Source: an uncultured Planctomycetota bacterium
Lineage (GTDB): Bacteria > Planctomycetota > SZUA-567 > JAFGNG01
NCBI GenBank assembly: GCA_947311175.1
Contig: CAMZKK010000042.1
Coordinates: forward strand, 1-21,448
Direction: 5' to 3'
DNA length: 21,448 nucleotides
Shown: piece after piece, positions 1 through 7,976 of the stretch
How the letters are laid out: each line of letters opens with the position of its first letter
Position numbering within the stretch: position 1 is the stretch's first letter
Translations under genes and position numbers: made by a program
The notes under the pieces: generated by a model
Seen by the model: only the letters and a program-made list of their open reading frames with translations
Databases searched by the model: none
Told to the model about the DNA's origin: nothing

Positions 1-1
1 T

Positions 2-316
2 ATGAGAAAAAAAACATTATTATCAAGTCAAATGGGTAAAATCATCGCGGTTTTTGCGATATCTATTTTATCTCTATTTATTGGCGGATGCTTTGGTTGT
101 AACTCAGCTGCTGATTTAAAGGGTGGTTTTAATTCCTATTCTGCGCGTGAATCTAAATTGCCGGGCAATATGAAAAAAGAGTGGATAGCTTTTGTTGATG
201 ATGAAAAGAATAATTCTAGCCTGCTTAAATATGGTTTTCGTAAATATAAAACCAATCAGGCGAGAGGCTCTCATGAATTGAAAAAAGATATTTTCGATTG
301 TGTTGATGATAAATAG
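2..316 (+). CDS. Small putative lipoprotein, function unknown
   Basis: The 104-residue product starts with a basic N-terminus (MRKK), a hydrophobic stretch at residues 14-28 and a lipobox-like IGGC, with Cys30 as the likely lipidated residue. This suggests export and anchoring in a membrane as a lipoprotein. The mature part is short, charged and not recognised. It contains an SYSARESKLPGNMKKEW stretch and a Lys/Asp-rich C-terminus. The ATG lies at the extreme window edge, so no ribosome binding site can be seen and a start further upstream cannot be excluded. The next gene, rpoZ, has its own promoter, so the two need not be co-transcribed. Signal-peptide reading is fairly secure; function is open. 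Confidence 0.6.
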   Translation: MRKKTLLSSQMGKIIAVFAISILSLFIGGCFGCNSAADLKGGFNSYSARESKLPGNMKKEWIAFVDDEKNNSSLLKYGFRKYKTNQARGSHELKKDIFDCVDDK

Positions 317-369
317 TCTTTTTGGGTATATCGTTTAATTATTCAAATCTATAGTTCTTTATTTTGTAC

Positions 370-398
370 TTGACAGTTTGTCGGTAGAACTATCTAAT
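370..398 (+). promoter_or_regulatory. Sigma70-type promoter of rpoZ
   Basis: A perfect -35 box TTGACA (370-375) is followed after 17 bp by TCTAAT (393-398), five of six matches to the -10 consensus. It lies about 50 bp before the rpoZ start codon. Transcription would begin near 405. Confidence 0.7.
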
Positions 399-447
399 AT
401 TGAACTTAAACATTAAACATTAATTTCGTTGTTACTGGAGTTTTATT

Positions 448-717
448 ATGCAGCACGAAGCTGTAAAAACAATACACACAGATAAATTGGCCGATATTGT
501 CGGTGGAAGATATGCACTTACCTCTCTTGTCTCAAAGAGGATTCAACAGTTAAGAGCTGGAGCGGAGCCATTGGTTGAAAGTAAAGAAAATGAGCCATTG
601 ATTCAAGTTGTTTGTCGTGAAATAGAGGAAGGTAAAATTTGGCTTGAAAAATTAGAAGAAGTTCAAGTTAAACCAGAAGGCTTTGACGATATTGCCGAAT
701 TAATGGACATGGAATAA
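448..717 (+). CDS. rpoZ: DNA-directed RNA polymerase omega subunit
   Basis: The 89-residue product has the omega-subunit core. A GGRYALTSLVSKRIQQLRAG segment (about residues 19-38) matches the family pattern of a conserved RYxL followed by an Arg/Lys-rich helix, and a second helix 'PLIQVVCREIEEGKI' (about residues 50-64) follows. Omega binds the beta-prime subunit and helps RNA polymerase assembly; in some bacteria it also forms part of a (p)ppGpp site. A GGAG at 437-440 lies 7 bp before the ATG. The gene is monocistronic, with a near-consensus promoter upstream and a strong hairpin terminator downstream. Length is normal for the family. Confidence 0.88.
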   Translation: MQHEAVKTIHTDKLADIVGGRYALTSLVSKRIQQLRAGAEPLVESKENEPLIQVVCREIEEGKIWLEKLEEVQVKPEGFDDIAELMDME

Positions 718-755
718 TAAATAACAAACAATAAATAGCAAAAAATAAACAATAG

Positions 756-790
756 GGGCTAGTAAAGATTCTTTACTAGCCCTTAATTTT
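756..790 (+). terminator. Intrinsic terminator of rpoZ, probably bidirectional
   Basis: A perfect 12-bp stem GGGCTAGTAAAG / CTTTACTAGCCC (756-767, 771-782) with a 3-base loop is followed by TTAATTTT on the plus strand. Read on the minus strand, it is followed by a T-rich run (TATTGTTTATTTTTTG). It can therefore also end the convergent mlaE-mlaF-mlaD transcript, whose last codon is at 854. Confidence 0.8.
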
Positions 791-853
791 ATGCAATAGG
801 TAAAGTTTGTTGTTATCTTCAATTCTGATTTCGTTGTAACTGCGGAATTTAGA

Positions 854-2041
854 TTATTTGTTTTTATCTTTGTCTTCAAGTGATTCTAAAATCATCCTGT
901 TCTTTATAGTTTTTTGTTCTTCTTTGTATTCTTCATCAAGCATTTCTCTTACTGAGCGTTTGCCCTCTCTTTGCAGTTCTCTCTCCCTGAATTTGGCTAA
1001 GCGTGAGCCCTGTGCATACGCTTTCATTAAATCTATTTTGCTCATGGTGCTAATCATTGCAGCAATTCTCTTCATCGGTTTTTCGATAGTTGCAAATATA
1101 TTGTTTATTTGTTTGTTGATGTCATCGCGAGTAAAATATCTTAATACTCCCTTATCTGTCGAGATTGCGGCTAGTTTATTGCGTAATTCACGAGTAACTA
1201 CCTCTATATTTTCAATAGATTTTTTAAGCTTTGGGTGTTCTTCTTCGAATAATTTATCACTGCGAGCCAAGATGTTTTTCAAGTGATTCGCGGTGTCGGT
1301 GGTGCTTGCACTTGCCTCTGCGATATTGGCTACGGTGATATTTATTAGTTTGATATTTTTTTTGCTGACAATTTCTTCTTTGATTTTTACAGCCATACCG
1401 CTAACCATCTTAGTGCTTGCAAGCACCTCATTCGATGCCTTAAATACATTTTCGCTGGTTCTTTTTAAGTTTGCTAAAAGCTCTTCTGCACGTTTTGTGG
1501 CATCAGCAGTATTTTTAACAGTTGCGTTTATGTTGTTTTTAAAGTTTTCTGTGCCAATTATATCGTTAATGTTTGTTACTAAAGATGTTACTTTGTTTCC
1601 AATGTCACTGACTTGAGTTAGGATTTCATTGAGTCCAACCTGTCCGGTTCCATCTATCTCGACAGAGTTGTCGGTAGGGAACGGAGTTGCTTTCTTTCCT
1701 GCAATCAATTCCACAAAGGTATCACCAACAATCCCGGAAGTGGATATTTGTGCCTTGGTGTCAATTTTAAGTGGGGTGTCATCGTGGATGGTTGCTTCAA
1801 CTAAAATATTGCCAGATTCTTGCAAGGCTATACTCGAAATCTTACCAACTCGCACTCCTCCAAGTTTAACCGGTGCTCCAACTTGTAAGTCACCAATATG
1901 ATTAAAGGTAATATTAACTTCGTATTTTGCAATGAATGGGTTGTCTGCTCCCCCAAAAACTAATATCATACCTGCAATCACAAATATTGCGACAAGGACA
2001 AAGCTTCCAATTAATAATTCCATTTTTTTTAGTTCAGCCAT
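854..2041 (-). CDS. mlaD: MCE/MlaD-family lipid-transport substrate-binding protein
   Basis: The 395-residue protein has one N-terminal membrane anchor (about residues 8-30). An MCE domain follows at about 37-115, containing VNITFNHIGDLQVGAPVKLG and a VRVGKISSIAL strand. In Mla-type systems, MlaD forms a periplasmic ring on the MlaE permease and passes phospholipid through its pore. The C-terminal part, about residues 120-395, is long, helical and charged. The protein is roughly twice the length of E. coli MlaD (about 183 residues), so it may form an extended helical needle or tunnel like longer MCE proteins. A GGAG 7 bp upstream supports the start. It is the last gene of mlaE-mlaF-mlaD; no mlaB or mlaC is visible here. 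Confidence 0.88.
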   Translation of the reverse strand: MAELKKMELLIGSFVLVAIFVIAGMILVFGGADNPFIAKYEVNITFNHIGDLQVGAPVKLGGVRVGKISSIALQESGNILVEATIHDDTPLKIDTKAQISTSGIVGDTFVELIAGKKATPFPTDNSVEIDGTGQVGLNEILTQVSDIGNKVTSLVTNINDIIGTENFKNNINATVKNTADATKRAEELLANLKRTSENVFKASNEVLASTKMVSGMAVKIKEEIVSKKNIKLINITVANIAEASASTTDTANHLKNILARSDKLFEEEHPKLKKSIENIEVVTRELRNKLAAISTDKGVLRYFTRDDINKQINNIFATIEKPMKRIAAMISTMSKIDLMKAYAQGSRLAKFRERELQREGKRSVREMLDEEYKEEQKTIKNRMILESLEDKDKNK

Positions 2042-2073
2042 TTGTTGTCTCCATTAAATTTTATAATCATGAA

Positions 2074-2844
2074 TCAAATTTCTATTGGTCCGTCTGCTCT
2101 GCCGTTGATAAATTGTTGAATCATCGGGTCATCAGAATTGCGGATTTCATCTGGGGTACCAGAGCCGACAACCACTCCCTGGTGGAGCATTATCATCCTG
2201 TCTGCAACTTTGTAAGCACTTGTCATGTCGTGGGTAACTACAATCGAAGTTGTCTTCATTTGTTTTTGAGTAGAAATAATGAGTTCATTGATTGCATCTG
2301 CCGTAATTGGATCAAGTCCGGTGGTTGGTTCGTCATATAGAATAACATTTGGATTACTTGCCACTGCTCGAGCAAGCCCCACTCTTTTTTTCATTCCTCC
2401 CGAAAGCTCTGCAGGCATCTTGTGCTCGATGCCTGTGAGTCCAACCGCCCTTAATGTTTCAGTTACAATGTTATTGGTTTCATCTAATGGCTTCTCGCCT
2501 TTTGCCATAATTGGAAAGGCTACATTTTCGCCAACAGTCATACTGTCAAACAAGGCAGCCATTTGAAAAAGCATTCCAAAATTTGATCTTAGATTAATCA
2601 ATTCCTGCTCATTCATATCCGGAATGTTATTTCCTTGAAATAGAACTTTACCTTTATCTGGAATTATTAACCCTAGCAAACAACGCAAGGTAACACTCTT
2701 TCCTGTTCCAGATTGTCCAATAATAACTAAGGTTTCTCCTTTATTGACCGTGAAGTTTAGTCCATTGAGAACCTTGAGATTGCCAAATGTCTTATAAACA
2801 TTTTCAAAGCTTATGAGTGGATGGCTGTTTGTTGCTTTTTCCAT
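2074..2844 (-). CDS. mlaF: Mla-type lipid ABC transporter ATP-binding protein
   Basis: The 256-residue ATPase has Walker A GQSGTGKS (43-50), the ABC signature LSGGM (about 147-151), Walker B VILYDEP (about 167-173) and a switch His in VVTHD. It is the cytoplasmic ATPase that powers the MlaE permease; the family resemblance is to MlaF/Ttg2A. The reading frame is open for another 21 codons upstream, but that stretch lies inside mlaE. The start chosen here (ATG at 2844) overlaps the mlaE stop as TAATG, which indicates translational coupling. It sits between mlaE and mlaD, 32 bp before mlaD. Confidence 0.9.
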   Translation of the reverse strand: MEKATNSHPLISFENVYKTFGNLKVLNGLNFTVNKGETLVIIGQSGTGKSVTLRCLLGLIIPDKGKVLFQGNNIPDMNEQELINLRSNFGMLFQMAALFDSMTVGENVAFPIMAKGEKPLDETNNIVTETLRAVGLTGIEHKMPAELSGGMKKRVGLARAVASNPNVILYDEPTTGLDPITADAINELIISTQKQMKTTSIVVTHDMTSAYKVADRMIMLHQGVVVGSGTPDEIRNSDDPMIQQFINGRADGPIEI

Positions 2845-3635
2845 TATCCGGCAATTGTCCCTAAAATTATTGTGAGAAAAAGATTGAGTGCCAAGATTGA
2901 AATGCAAGACTCGACATTTCCTTTGGTGGTGGCAGTTCCAACCCCTTCAGCTCCACCGGTAGCGCTAATTCCCTTATGACAACAAATGAGGGCGGTTGAC
3001 AATCCAAAAACCATTCCTTTTATCATTCCGCGGACAAAGTCAAATCCTACCATAAAGTCAATTGTCTTGGTCCAAATATAATGTGATTCTGCCCCAAGTC
3101 CATAAACAGCTAATCCCAATCCGCCAATAATTCCAATCAACATCGCAAATGCCGTTAACAGTGGTGTCATGGCGGTAAAGGCAATAACTCGCGGGACTAC
3201 TAAATATTTGACAGGGTTTACGCCCATAGTTTTGAGGGCATCAATCTGTTCTGAAACAGCCATGTAACCAAGCTCTGCAGCCATTGCGCAACCAACTCTA
3301 CCGGCAAGCATTAGTCCAACAAGAGTTGGCGCAAGTTGTTGGGTTAACCCTTTAGACACAAGGGGACCAACCCATGAGGTTACCCCAAGTCGTTGAAATT
3401 CGCTGTAGGTGGAAAAGGCAAGCACCATTCCGGTAAATGCACCTGTCACCAAGACCACGGGTAATGATTGAACCCCAACAAAATAAAATTGTTTAACCAG
3501 ATTTTTTCTGTCAGGAGAAACCCGAAGAATCCACTTTATGGTTTCCATAAGTAACATCACGACCTTCCCGATTTCTCTGATGCCATCGGAGATTTGTAAT
3601 CCAAGATTATTTAAGTTGTGAATAATAAAGTTCAT
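2844..3635 (-). CDS. mlaE: Mla-type lipid ABC transporter permease
   Basis: The 263-residue protein is a hydrophobic permease with the MlaE/YrbE pattern. It has an N-terminal amphipathic segment, then VVLVTGAFTGMVLAFSTYSE, then the conserved LAPTLVGLMLAGRVGCAMAAELG core and the 'QIDALKTMGVNPVKYLVVPR' coupling segment that contacts the ATPase. Several membrane helices follow to the C-terminus. It forms the inner-membrane part of the lipid transporter with MlaF and MlaD. An AGG sits 4 bp before the ATG. A copy of the dispersed repeat (3645-3831) lies immediately upstream, between it and clpC. It is not clear whether mlaE is read from clpC or from a promoter within that gap. Confidence 0.9.
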   Translation of the reverse strand: MNFIIHNLNNLGLQISDGIREIGKVVMLLMETIKWILRVSPDRKNLVKQFYFVGVQSLPVVLVTGAFTGMVLAFSTYSEFQRLGVTSWVGPLVSKGLTQQLAPTLVGLMLAGRVGCAMAAELGYMAVSEQIDALKTMGVNPVKYLVVPRVIAFTAMTPLLTAFAMLIGIIGGLGLAVYGLGAESHYIWTKTIDFMVGFDFVRGMIKGMVFGLSTALICCHKGISATGGAEGVGTATTKGNVESCISILALNLFLTIILGTIAG

Positions 3636-3644
3636 ATTACCTGT

Positions 3645-3831
3645 TAATTAATTAAAAATTGAAAATGAAGGTACTTTAGCAATCGCTAAAGGCAAATTTG
3701 ATGATTTGCCTTGCCGATATTTCTTTTTAATGCCAACACAAATATCAAAGGTGGCTTGTGTTGATGAGTATATGAAAATTGAAGATTCTATTTTATTAAA
3801 AATCACTCGCTTAGATTCCTTCACTTTTAAA
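3645..3831 (+). repeat. Dispersed inverted-end repeat, copy C
   Basis: The sequence aligns along its length with the copy at 9769-9935. It shares the left-end hairpin CTTTAGC-AATC-GCTAAAG (3674-3691), a central TGCCAACACAA, and a right end CCTTCACTTTT that imperfectly mirrors the left-end AAAATGAAGG. This copy also has an internal AAGGCAAAT/ATTTGCCTT stem (3689-3712) and a CAACACAA (3734-3741) / TTGTGTTG (3756-3763) pair that is missing from the 9769 copy. It fills the clpC-mlaE gap. The 62-codon open frame across it (3648-3836, minus) is best seen as a by-product of the repeat. Confidence 0.75.
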
Positions 3832-3856
3832 CTCAAAAAAAGTACATATTTTTAAT

Positions 3857-3882
3857 CCTAAATTCCAAATGTGGAATTTAGG
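3857..3882 (-). terminator. Hairpin directly after clpC, possible terminator or RNA-end stabiliser
   Basis: A perfect 10-bp stem CCTAAATTCC / GGAATTTAGG with a 6-base loop begins right after the clpC stop codon. On the minus strand it is followed by ATTAAAAATATG, which is not a clean U-tract. It may act as a 3'-end stabiliser or partial terminator rather than a full intrinsic terminator. Confidence 0.5.
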
Positions 3883-6372
3883 TTAATCTGTTATTTCATC
3901 TTTTTTGCTTTTAGCTTTTTTTGCTTTCTTTTTTCCAGACTCAAAGATAAGTTTCTTGTCTTCAACCTTGATTTTTAAGGTAGTTTCCGACTTGATATTT
4001 CCCATTAAGATTTCTTCAGCTATCTTGTCTTCGATATTTCGTTCAATCGTTCGCCTTATTGGTCTCGCACCATAATCAACATTATATCCATCGTCGATTA
4101 AAAATTGATAAGCTGGCTTGGTAAGTTGTAGCTCAATACCTTGTTCTTTAAGTCGTTCCTTTACGCCTTTGATTTCAATCTCGACAACATCTTTGAGGTT
4201 TTCTTTTGTTAGGTATTTGAAAATGATAACATCATCAAGTCTATTTATGAATTCCGGTCTGAATTGCTCCTCGAGAGCATCCTTTAGTTTAGTTTTCATG
4301 GTCTCGTAGGTTACCTCTGCATTGTTTGAGCTAAATCCTAATGAGCCTTGTCGCTTGATTAGGTCTGCTCCTACATTTGAGGTCATAATTATAATGACAT
4401 TTCTAAGGTCAACCGTTCTGCCGTAGCTGTCTGTTAGTTTTCCTTCTTCCATAATTTGCAGAAGAATATTAAAAATATCCGGATGGGCTTTTTCTATTTC
4501 ATCTAATAGCACTACCGAATATGGACGGCGACGGATTTTTTCAGTCAACTGTCCGCCTTCATCAAATCCAACATATCCGGGAGGTGCACCAACCAGTCTG
4601 CTAACTGCATGTTTTTCCATATATTCAGACATATCTATTTGGATAAGGGCATCCTCTTCTCCGAAAATAAATTCAGCCAAGGCCTTTGCCAATAATGTTT
4701 TACCCACACCGGTAGGCCCTAAGAATACAAATGAGCCCATTGGTCGAGATGGGTTTTTCAGTCCGGCGCGACTTCGCCTTACCGCTCTTGAAATTGCACT
4801 GATTGCTTCATCTTGACTAATAACCCGTTTGTGAAGCTCTTCTTCCATTCGTAACAGCCGTTCTGTTTCCTTTGCTTCTAAGCGAGATAGCGGAATTCCA
4901 GTCATCAATGATACCACCTCACCAACAACTTCTTCGTCAACCGTTCCTTCAACTTCGGTGGCAGATTCTCGCCATTCTTGTTGTCGATTTTTCATCTCTG
5001 CTTTTGCTTTGTCTGCTTGATCTCGATATTTTGCAGCACCTTCAAAATCCTGATTTGATACCGCTTCATCTTTTTCTCTTTCGAGTTCAGCGATTTTATT
5101 TTCAAGATCTCTAAGGTCAGGCGGACGAGTATGGGCAGATAGCCTTACTCTACTTCCAGCTTCATCAATTACATCAATTGCTTTGTCGGGAAGAAATCTG
5201 CCGGTGATATATCTGTCTGATAGTTTAACCGCTTCTCTAATTGCTTCATCAGTAATTTGAACTCGGTGATGTGCTTCATATCTATCACGCAACCCCATAA
5301 TTATCTCACAGGTCTGAGCAGGTGTTGGTGGCTCAACCGTAATAACTTGAAACCGTCTTTCAAGGGCTGGGTCTTTTTCTACGTATTTACGATATTCATC
5401 AATGGTGGTTGCCCCAATACACTGGACTTCACCTCGGGCAAGGGCAGGCTTCATCACATTTGAGGCATCAATTGAGCCTTCTGCTCCGCCAGCTCCTACG
5501 AGAGTATGGAGTTCATCAATAAAGAGAATGGTGCTTTTTGCTCTTCGCACTTCGGTTAATACTGCCTTGATTCTTTCTTCAAATTGCCCACGATATTTAG
5601 TGCCGGCAACCATCATTGCCAAATCTAAAACAACAATTCGCTTGTTGGCAAGGATTTCCGGCACATTACCTTTGACAACTTCTTGAGCGAAACCTTCAAC
5701 GGTTGCTGTTTTACCAACTCCAGCTTCACCGATTAGAACAGGATTGTTTTTACTCCTCCTTGCCAGTATTTGTTGCAAGCGTTCAATCTCTTTTTCTCTC
5801 CCAATGACTGGGTCTAATTTGCCTTCACTTGCTAATACCGTCAAATCACGACCAAAAGAGTCAAGGGCAGGGGTTGAGCTATCACCACTTTGGGTTGTAG
5901 GTTCTCCGGTTTGAGTATCGCTTCCGACCGGTTCAACTCCTAGTAAATCCATAACTTCTGCTCGAACATCATCGAGGTTTGCATTTAGATTTAGGAGGAC
6001 TTGCGCAGCCATTCCTTCGGCTTCACGGAGAAGTCCAAGTAAAAGATGCTCGGTTCCGATGTAGTTATGTTCAAGGTTTCTTGCCTCTTCCATTGCTAAT
6101 TCTAATACTTTTTTTGCTTTAGGGGTAAATGGCAGGGTTGCGTTGCTGGATAAAGTCTCCCCTGAAGATGAAACATACTTTTCAATCTCGATTCTTATTT
6201 TTTCTAAATCAATATTTAGATTTTCAAGGACATTTGCGGCAACGCCCGAGCCTTCTTTTACTAGTCCGAGCAGGATATGTTCTGTGCCAATAAATTCATG
6301 CCCCAGTCTCTCTGCTTCCTGTCGGGCAAGGTGAATAACTTTTCTGGCTCGATCGGTGAACTTTTCAAACAT
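3883..6372 (-). CDS. clpC: ATP-dependent Clp protease ATP-binding subunit ClpC
   Basis: The 829-residue Hsp100 unfoldase has the full ClpC architecture. Two N-domain repeats (about 1-145, with 'HEFIGTEHILLGL' and 'HNYIGTEHLLLGL') lead into AAA1, with Walker A GEAGVGKT (215-222), pore loop KYRG (259-262) and Walker B ILFIDE (282-287). A UVR-type middle coiled coil follows at about 425-460. AAA2 has Walker A GPTGVGKT (552-559), pore loop GYVG (599-602) and Walker B VVLLDE (620-625). An LGF tripeptide (678-680) sits where the ClpP-docking loop is expected, so it probably unfolds substrates for ClpP, which is not in the window. The C-terminus is Lys-rich. It follows mcsA-mcsB, as in Firmicute-type arginine-phosphorylation proteolysis operons. 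Confidence 0.96.
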   Translation of the reverse strand: MFEKFTDRARKVIHLARQEAERLGHEFIGTEHILLGLVKEGSGVAANVLENLNIDLEKIRIEIEKYVSSSGETLSSNATLPFTPKAKKVLELAMEEARNLEHNYIGTEHLLLGLLREAEGMAAQVLLNLNANLDDVRAEVMDLLGVEPVGSDTQTGEPTTQSGDSSTPALDSFGRDLTVLASEGKLDPVIGREKEIERLQQILARRSKNNPVLIGEAGVGKTATVEGFAQEVVKGNVPEILANKRIVVLDLAMMVAGTKYRGQFEERIKAVLTEVRRAKSTILFIDELHTLVGAGGAEGSIDASNVMKPALARGEVQCIGATTIDEYRKYVEKDPALERRFQVITVEPPTPAQTCEIIMGLRDRYEAHHRVQITDEAIREAVKLSDRYITGRFLPDKAIDVIDEAGSRVRLSAHTRPPDLRDLENKIAELEREKDEAVSNQDFEGAAKYRDQADKAKAEMKNRQQEWRESATEVEGTVDEEVVGEVVSLMTGIPLSRLEAKETERLLRMEEELHKRVISQDEAISAISRAVRRSRAGLKNPSRPMGSFVFLGPTGVGKTLLAKALAEFIFGEEDALIQIDMSEYMEKHAVSRLVGAPPGYVGFDEGGQLTEKIRRRPYSVVLLDEIEKAHPDIFNILLQIMEEGKLTDSYGRTVDLRNVIIIMTSNVGADLIKRQGSLGFSSNNAEVTYETMKTKLKDALEEQFRPEFINRLDDVIIFKYLTKENLKDVVEIEIKGVKERLKEQGIELQLTKPAYQFLIDDGYNVDYGARPIRRTIERNIEDKIAEEILMGNIKSETTLKIKVEDKKLIFESGKKKAKKAKSKKDEITD

Positions 6373-6410
6373 TGTTCTTGTTCCTTATGTTAGATTTAAA
6401 ATGTTGTTAT

Positions 6411-7469
6411 TTAATTTTTTCCGTTTTTTAGTTTCTCTCTCACAAATTTTGCTCTAAGTATATCTCGATGTTCAGCATCAAGCTCATGGCCTTGCATTAT
6501 TTGCAGATGTGCCGGTTGTGAGAAAATAAATATTTCATTTAGTTCAGTAAGGTTAATTCCTTTGACCATTCCTATTTGTAATCCAAGTCGTACTGCCGAA
6601 AGGTGACGCATTACTTCTTCGCTTGAGATTATTCTTGCATTTTGCAAAATGCCCAAACTTCGCCAGATTTTGTCTTCAATTTTTATTAGCTCTTTTTCAA
6701 GTAAATTGGTGCGTGCAGATTTCTCATAAGCAACAATTTGATCAATAACTACTCGTAAATCGCCAAGAATATCTTCTTCACTTCGACCAATTGTTATTTG
6801 ATTGCTGATTTGGTAAAAATCTCCATGTGCCTCTGTTCCTTCACCATAAAGCCCTCTAACCGCAAGGTTTAGTTTGCTTATGGCGCGGAATGCTTTGTCA
6901 AGATGTCTGGTTATTGCCAGTGCCGGAAGATGTAACATTACTGAGGCTCTAAGTCCGGTACCGACATTTGTCGGGCATGCGGTTAGATAACCTAATTCAT
7001 CATCGTAGGCAAATTGTAAAAGTTCAGATAGTTTATCATCAACGGTATTGAGCATCGCAAAGGTTGTGTCTAATTGCAATCCTGATTGTAAACTTTGTAA
7101 TCGAAGGTGATCTTCTTCGTTAATCATTATGGCGATTGATTCGTTTTTTGAGATTGCTACTGCTCTTTGTCCGCTTTCTTCCTCTTGCTCCTTGCTGATG
7201 AGATGTCGTTCAACGAGAAATTTTCTTTCCAAGGGGGTAATGTCGTTTAGACTAATAATGCTAAGATTTTTATCTGTATTGATTCTTTCAATCGCTGATG
7301 AAATGATTTTAAGAATTTCTGCCTTCTCTTCAATATTTGCGGATAGAGGAAATTTACAATTTGCAAGATTTCTAGCAAGGCGAACTCTGCTTGATATTAC
7401 AATATCACTGCTTGGTCCGGAACCATTCATCCATTCTCCAGATGCTTTTACCAAATCATTGATTTTCAT
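6411..7469 (-). CDS. mcsB: Protein arginine kinase McsB
   Basis: The 352-residue phosphagen-kinase-fold enzyme phosphorylates arginine on proteins, marking them for ClpC-ClpP. Key pieces visible are the nucleotide-binding SSRVR (26-30), NEEDH (117-121) and the CPTN loop (165-168). 'GTEAHGDFYQISNQITIGRSE' (about 211-231) is typical of McsB. Near the C-terminus, RDILRA (335-340) fits the RDxxRA pattern that binds phosphoarginine allosterically in Bacillus/Geobacillus McsB, so feedback activation appears to be preserved. It overlaps the end of mcsA as ATGA and is 38 bp before clpC. Length is normal. No ctsR repressor gene precedes the cluster. Confidence 0.94.
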   Translation of the reverse strand: MKINDLVKASGEWMNGSGPSSDIVISSRVRLARNLANCKFPLSANIEEKAEILKIISSAIERINTDKNLSIISLNDITPLERKFLVERHLISKEQEEESGQRAVAISKNESIAIMINEEDHLRLQSLQSGLQLDTTFAMLNTVDDKLSELLQFAYDDELGYLTACPTNVGTGLRASVMLHLPALAITRHLDKAFRAISKLNLAVRGLYGEGTEAHGDFYQISNQITIGRSEEDILGDLRVVIDQIVAYEKSARTNLLEKELIKIEDKIWRSLGILQNARIISSEEVMRHLSAVRLGLQIGMVKGINLTELNEIFIFSQPAHLQIMQGHELDAEHRDILRAKFVREKLKNGKN

Positions 7470-7957
7470 TGCTGTTGTCCTTTTACGGTGTTGATTTGGT
7501 CTCTAATTTGTGCTGCCTCTTCGTATGCCTCTCGTTCAATTGCATCCTTCATCTTTTTCTGTAAATCCATAAGATCTTGATGGTTTGAGGAGTTGCAGGC
7601 ATCGCCAGGGACTTTGCCTACATGTTGAGTCTTTCCATGAATTCTCTCAATCATAGGCATCAATTCTTCACGGAATGCCTTGTAGTCGTTTGCACAACCG
7701 AATCTCCCTCTTGCTTGGAATTCATCATAGGTTAGACCACAATTATCGCAAACAGCGGTTGATTTTTTACTAATTTCATTTCCGCCATCTACGGTTAGTT
7801 CGGCAAGTAATTCAGGCAACGAAAAATTGTGCTGAAAGCTAATCCCCTTGTCTTCGGCACACCCTTGACAGAGGTGAAGTTCCTTTTTTTCATTATTGTG
7901 GATATCTGTTAGATGAACAGTTGCCGGATGTTTTTTACATAATTCACAGATAAACAT
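7466..7957 (-). CDS. mcsA: McsA-like activator of protein arginine kinase (zinc and UVR domains)
   Basis: The 163-residue protein starts with a zinc-binding CELC...CQGC module (Cys4, 7, 30, 33). A second CDNCGLTYDEF...GC module follows (Cys70, 73, 88), and a UVR motif lies near the C-terminus ('LQKKMKDAIEREAYEEAAQI', about 133-152). McsA binds and stimulates McsB and adapts it to ClpC. In the second module the position usually filled by a fourth Cys is Asp91 (GCANDY instead of GCxxCY), so this site has three Cys and perhaps a different fourth ligand. A TTAGGAG 6 bp before the ATG supports the start. It is 19 bp after hps-rraA and overlaps mcsB by 4 bp. Confidence 0.88.
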   Translation of the reverse strand: MFICELCKKHPATVHLTDIHNNEKKELHLCQGCAEDKGISFQHNFSLPELLAELTVDGGNEISKKSTAVCDNCGLTYDEFQARGRFGCANDYKAFREELMPMIERIHGKTQHVGKVPGDACNSSNHQDLMDLQKKMKDAIEREAYEEAAQIRDQINTVKGQQQ

Positions 7958-7976
7958 TTTATTCTCCTAACTTGCG

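Noticed and set aside
858..1901. Three hydrophobic open frames on the plus strand opposite mlaD
   Set aside because: They are antisense to a clear MCE-family gene, and their Ser/Leu-rich composition is what an antisense frame of AT-rich DNA gives.
3648..3836. 62-codon open frame on the minus strand between clpC and mlaE
   Set aside because: It lies inside repeat copy C, has no ribosome binding site or recognisable domain, and the frame is not kept in the other copies.
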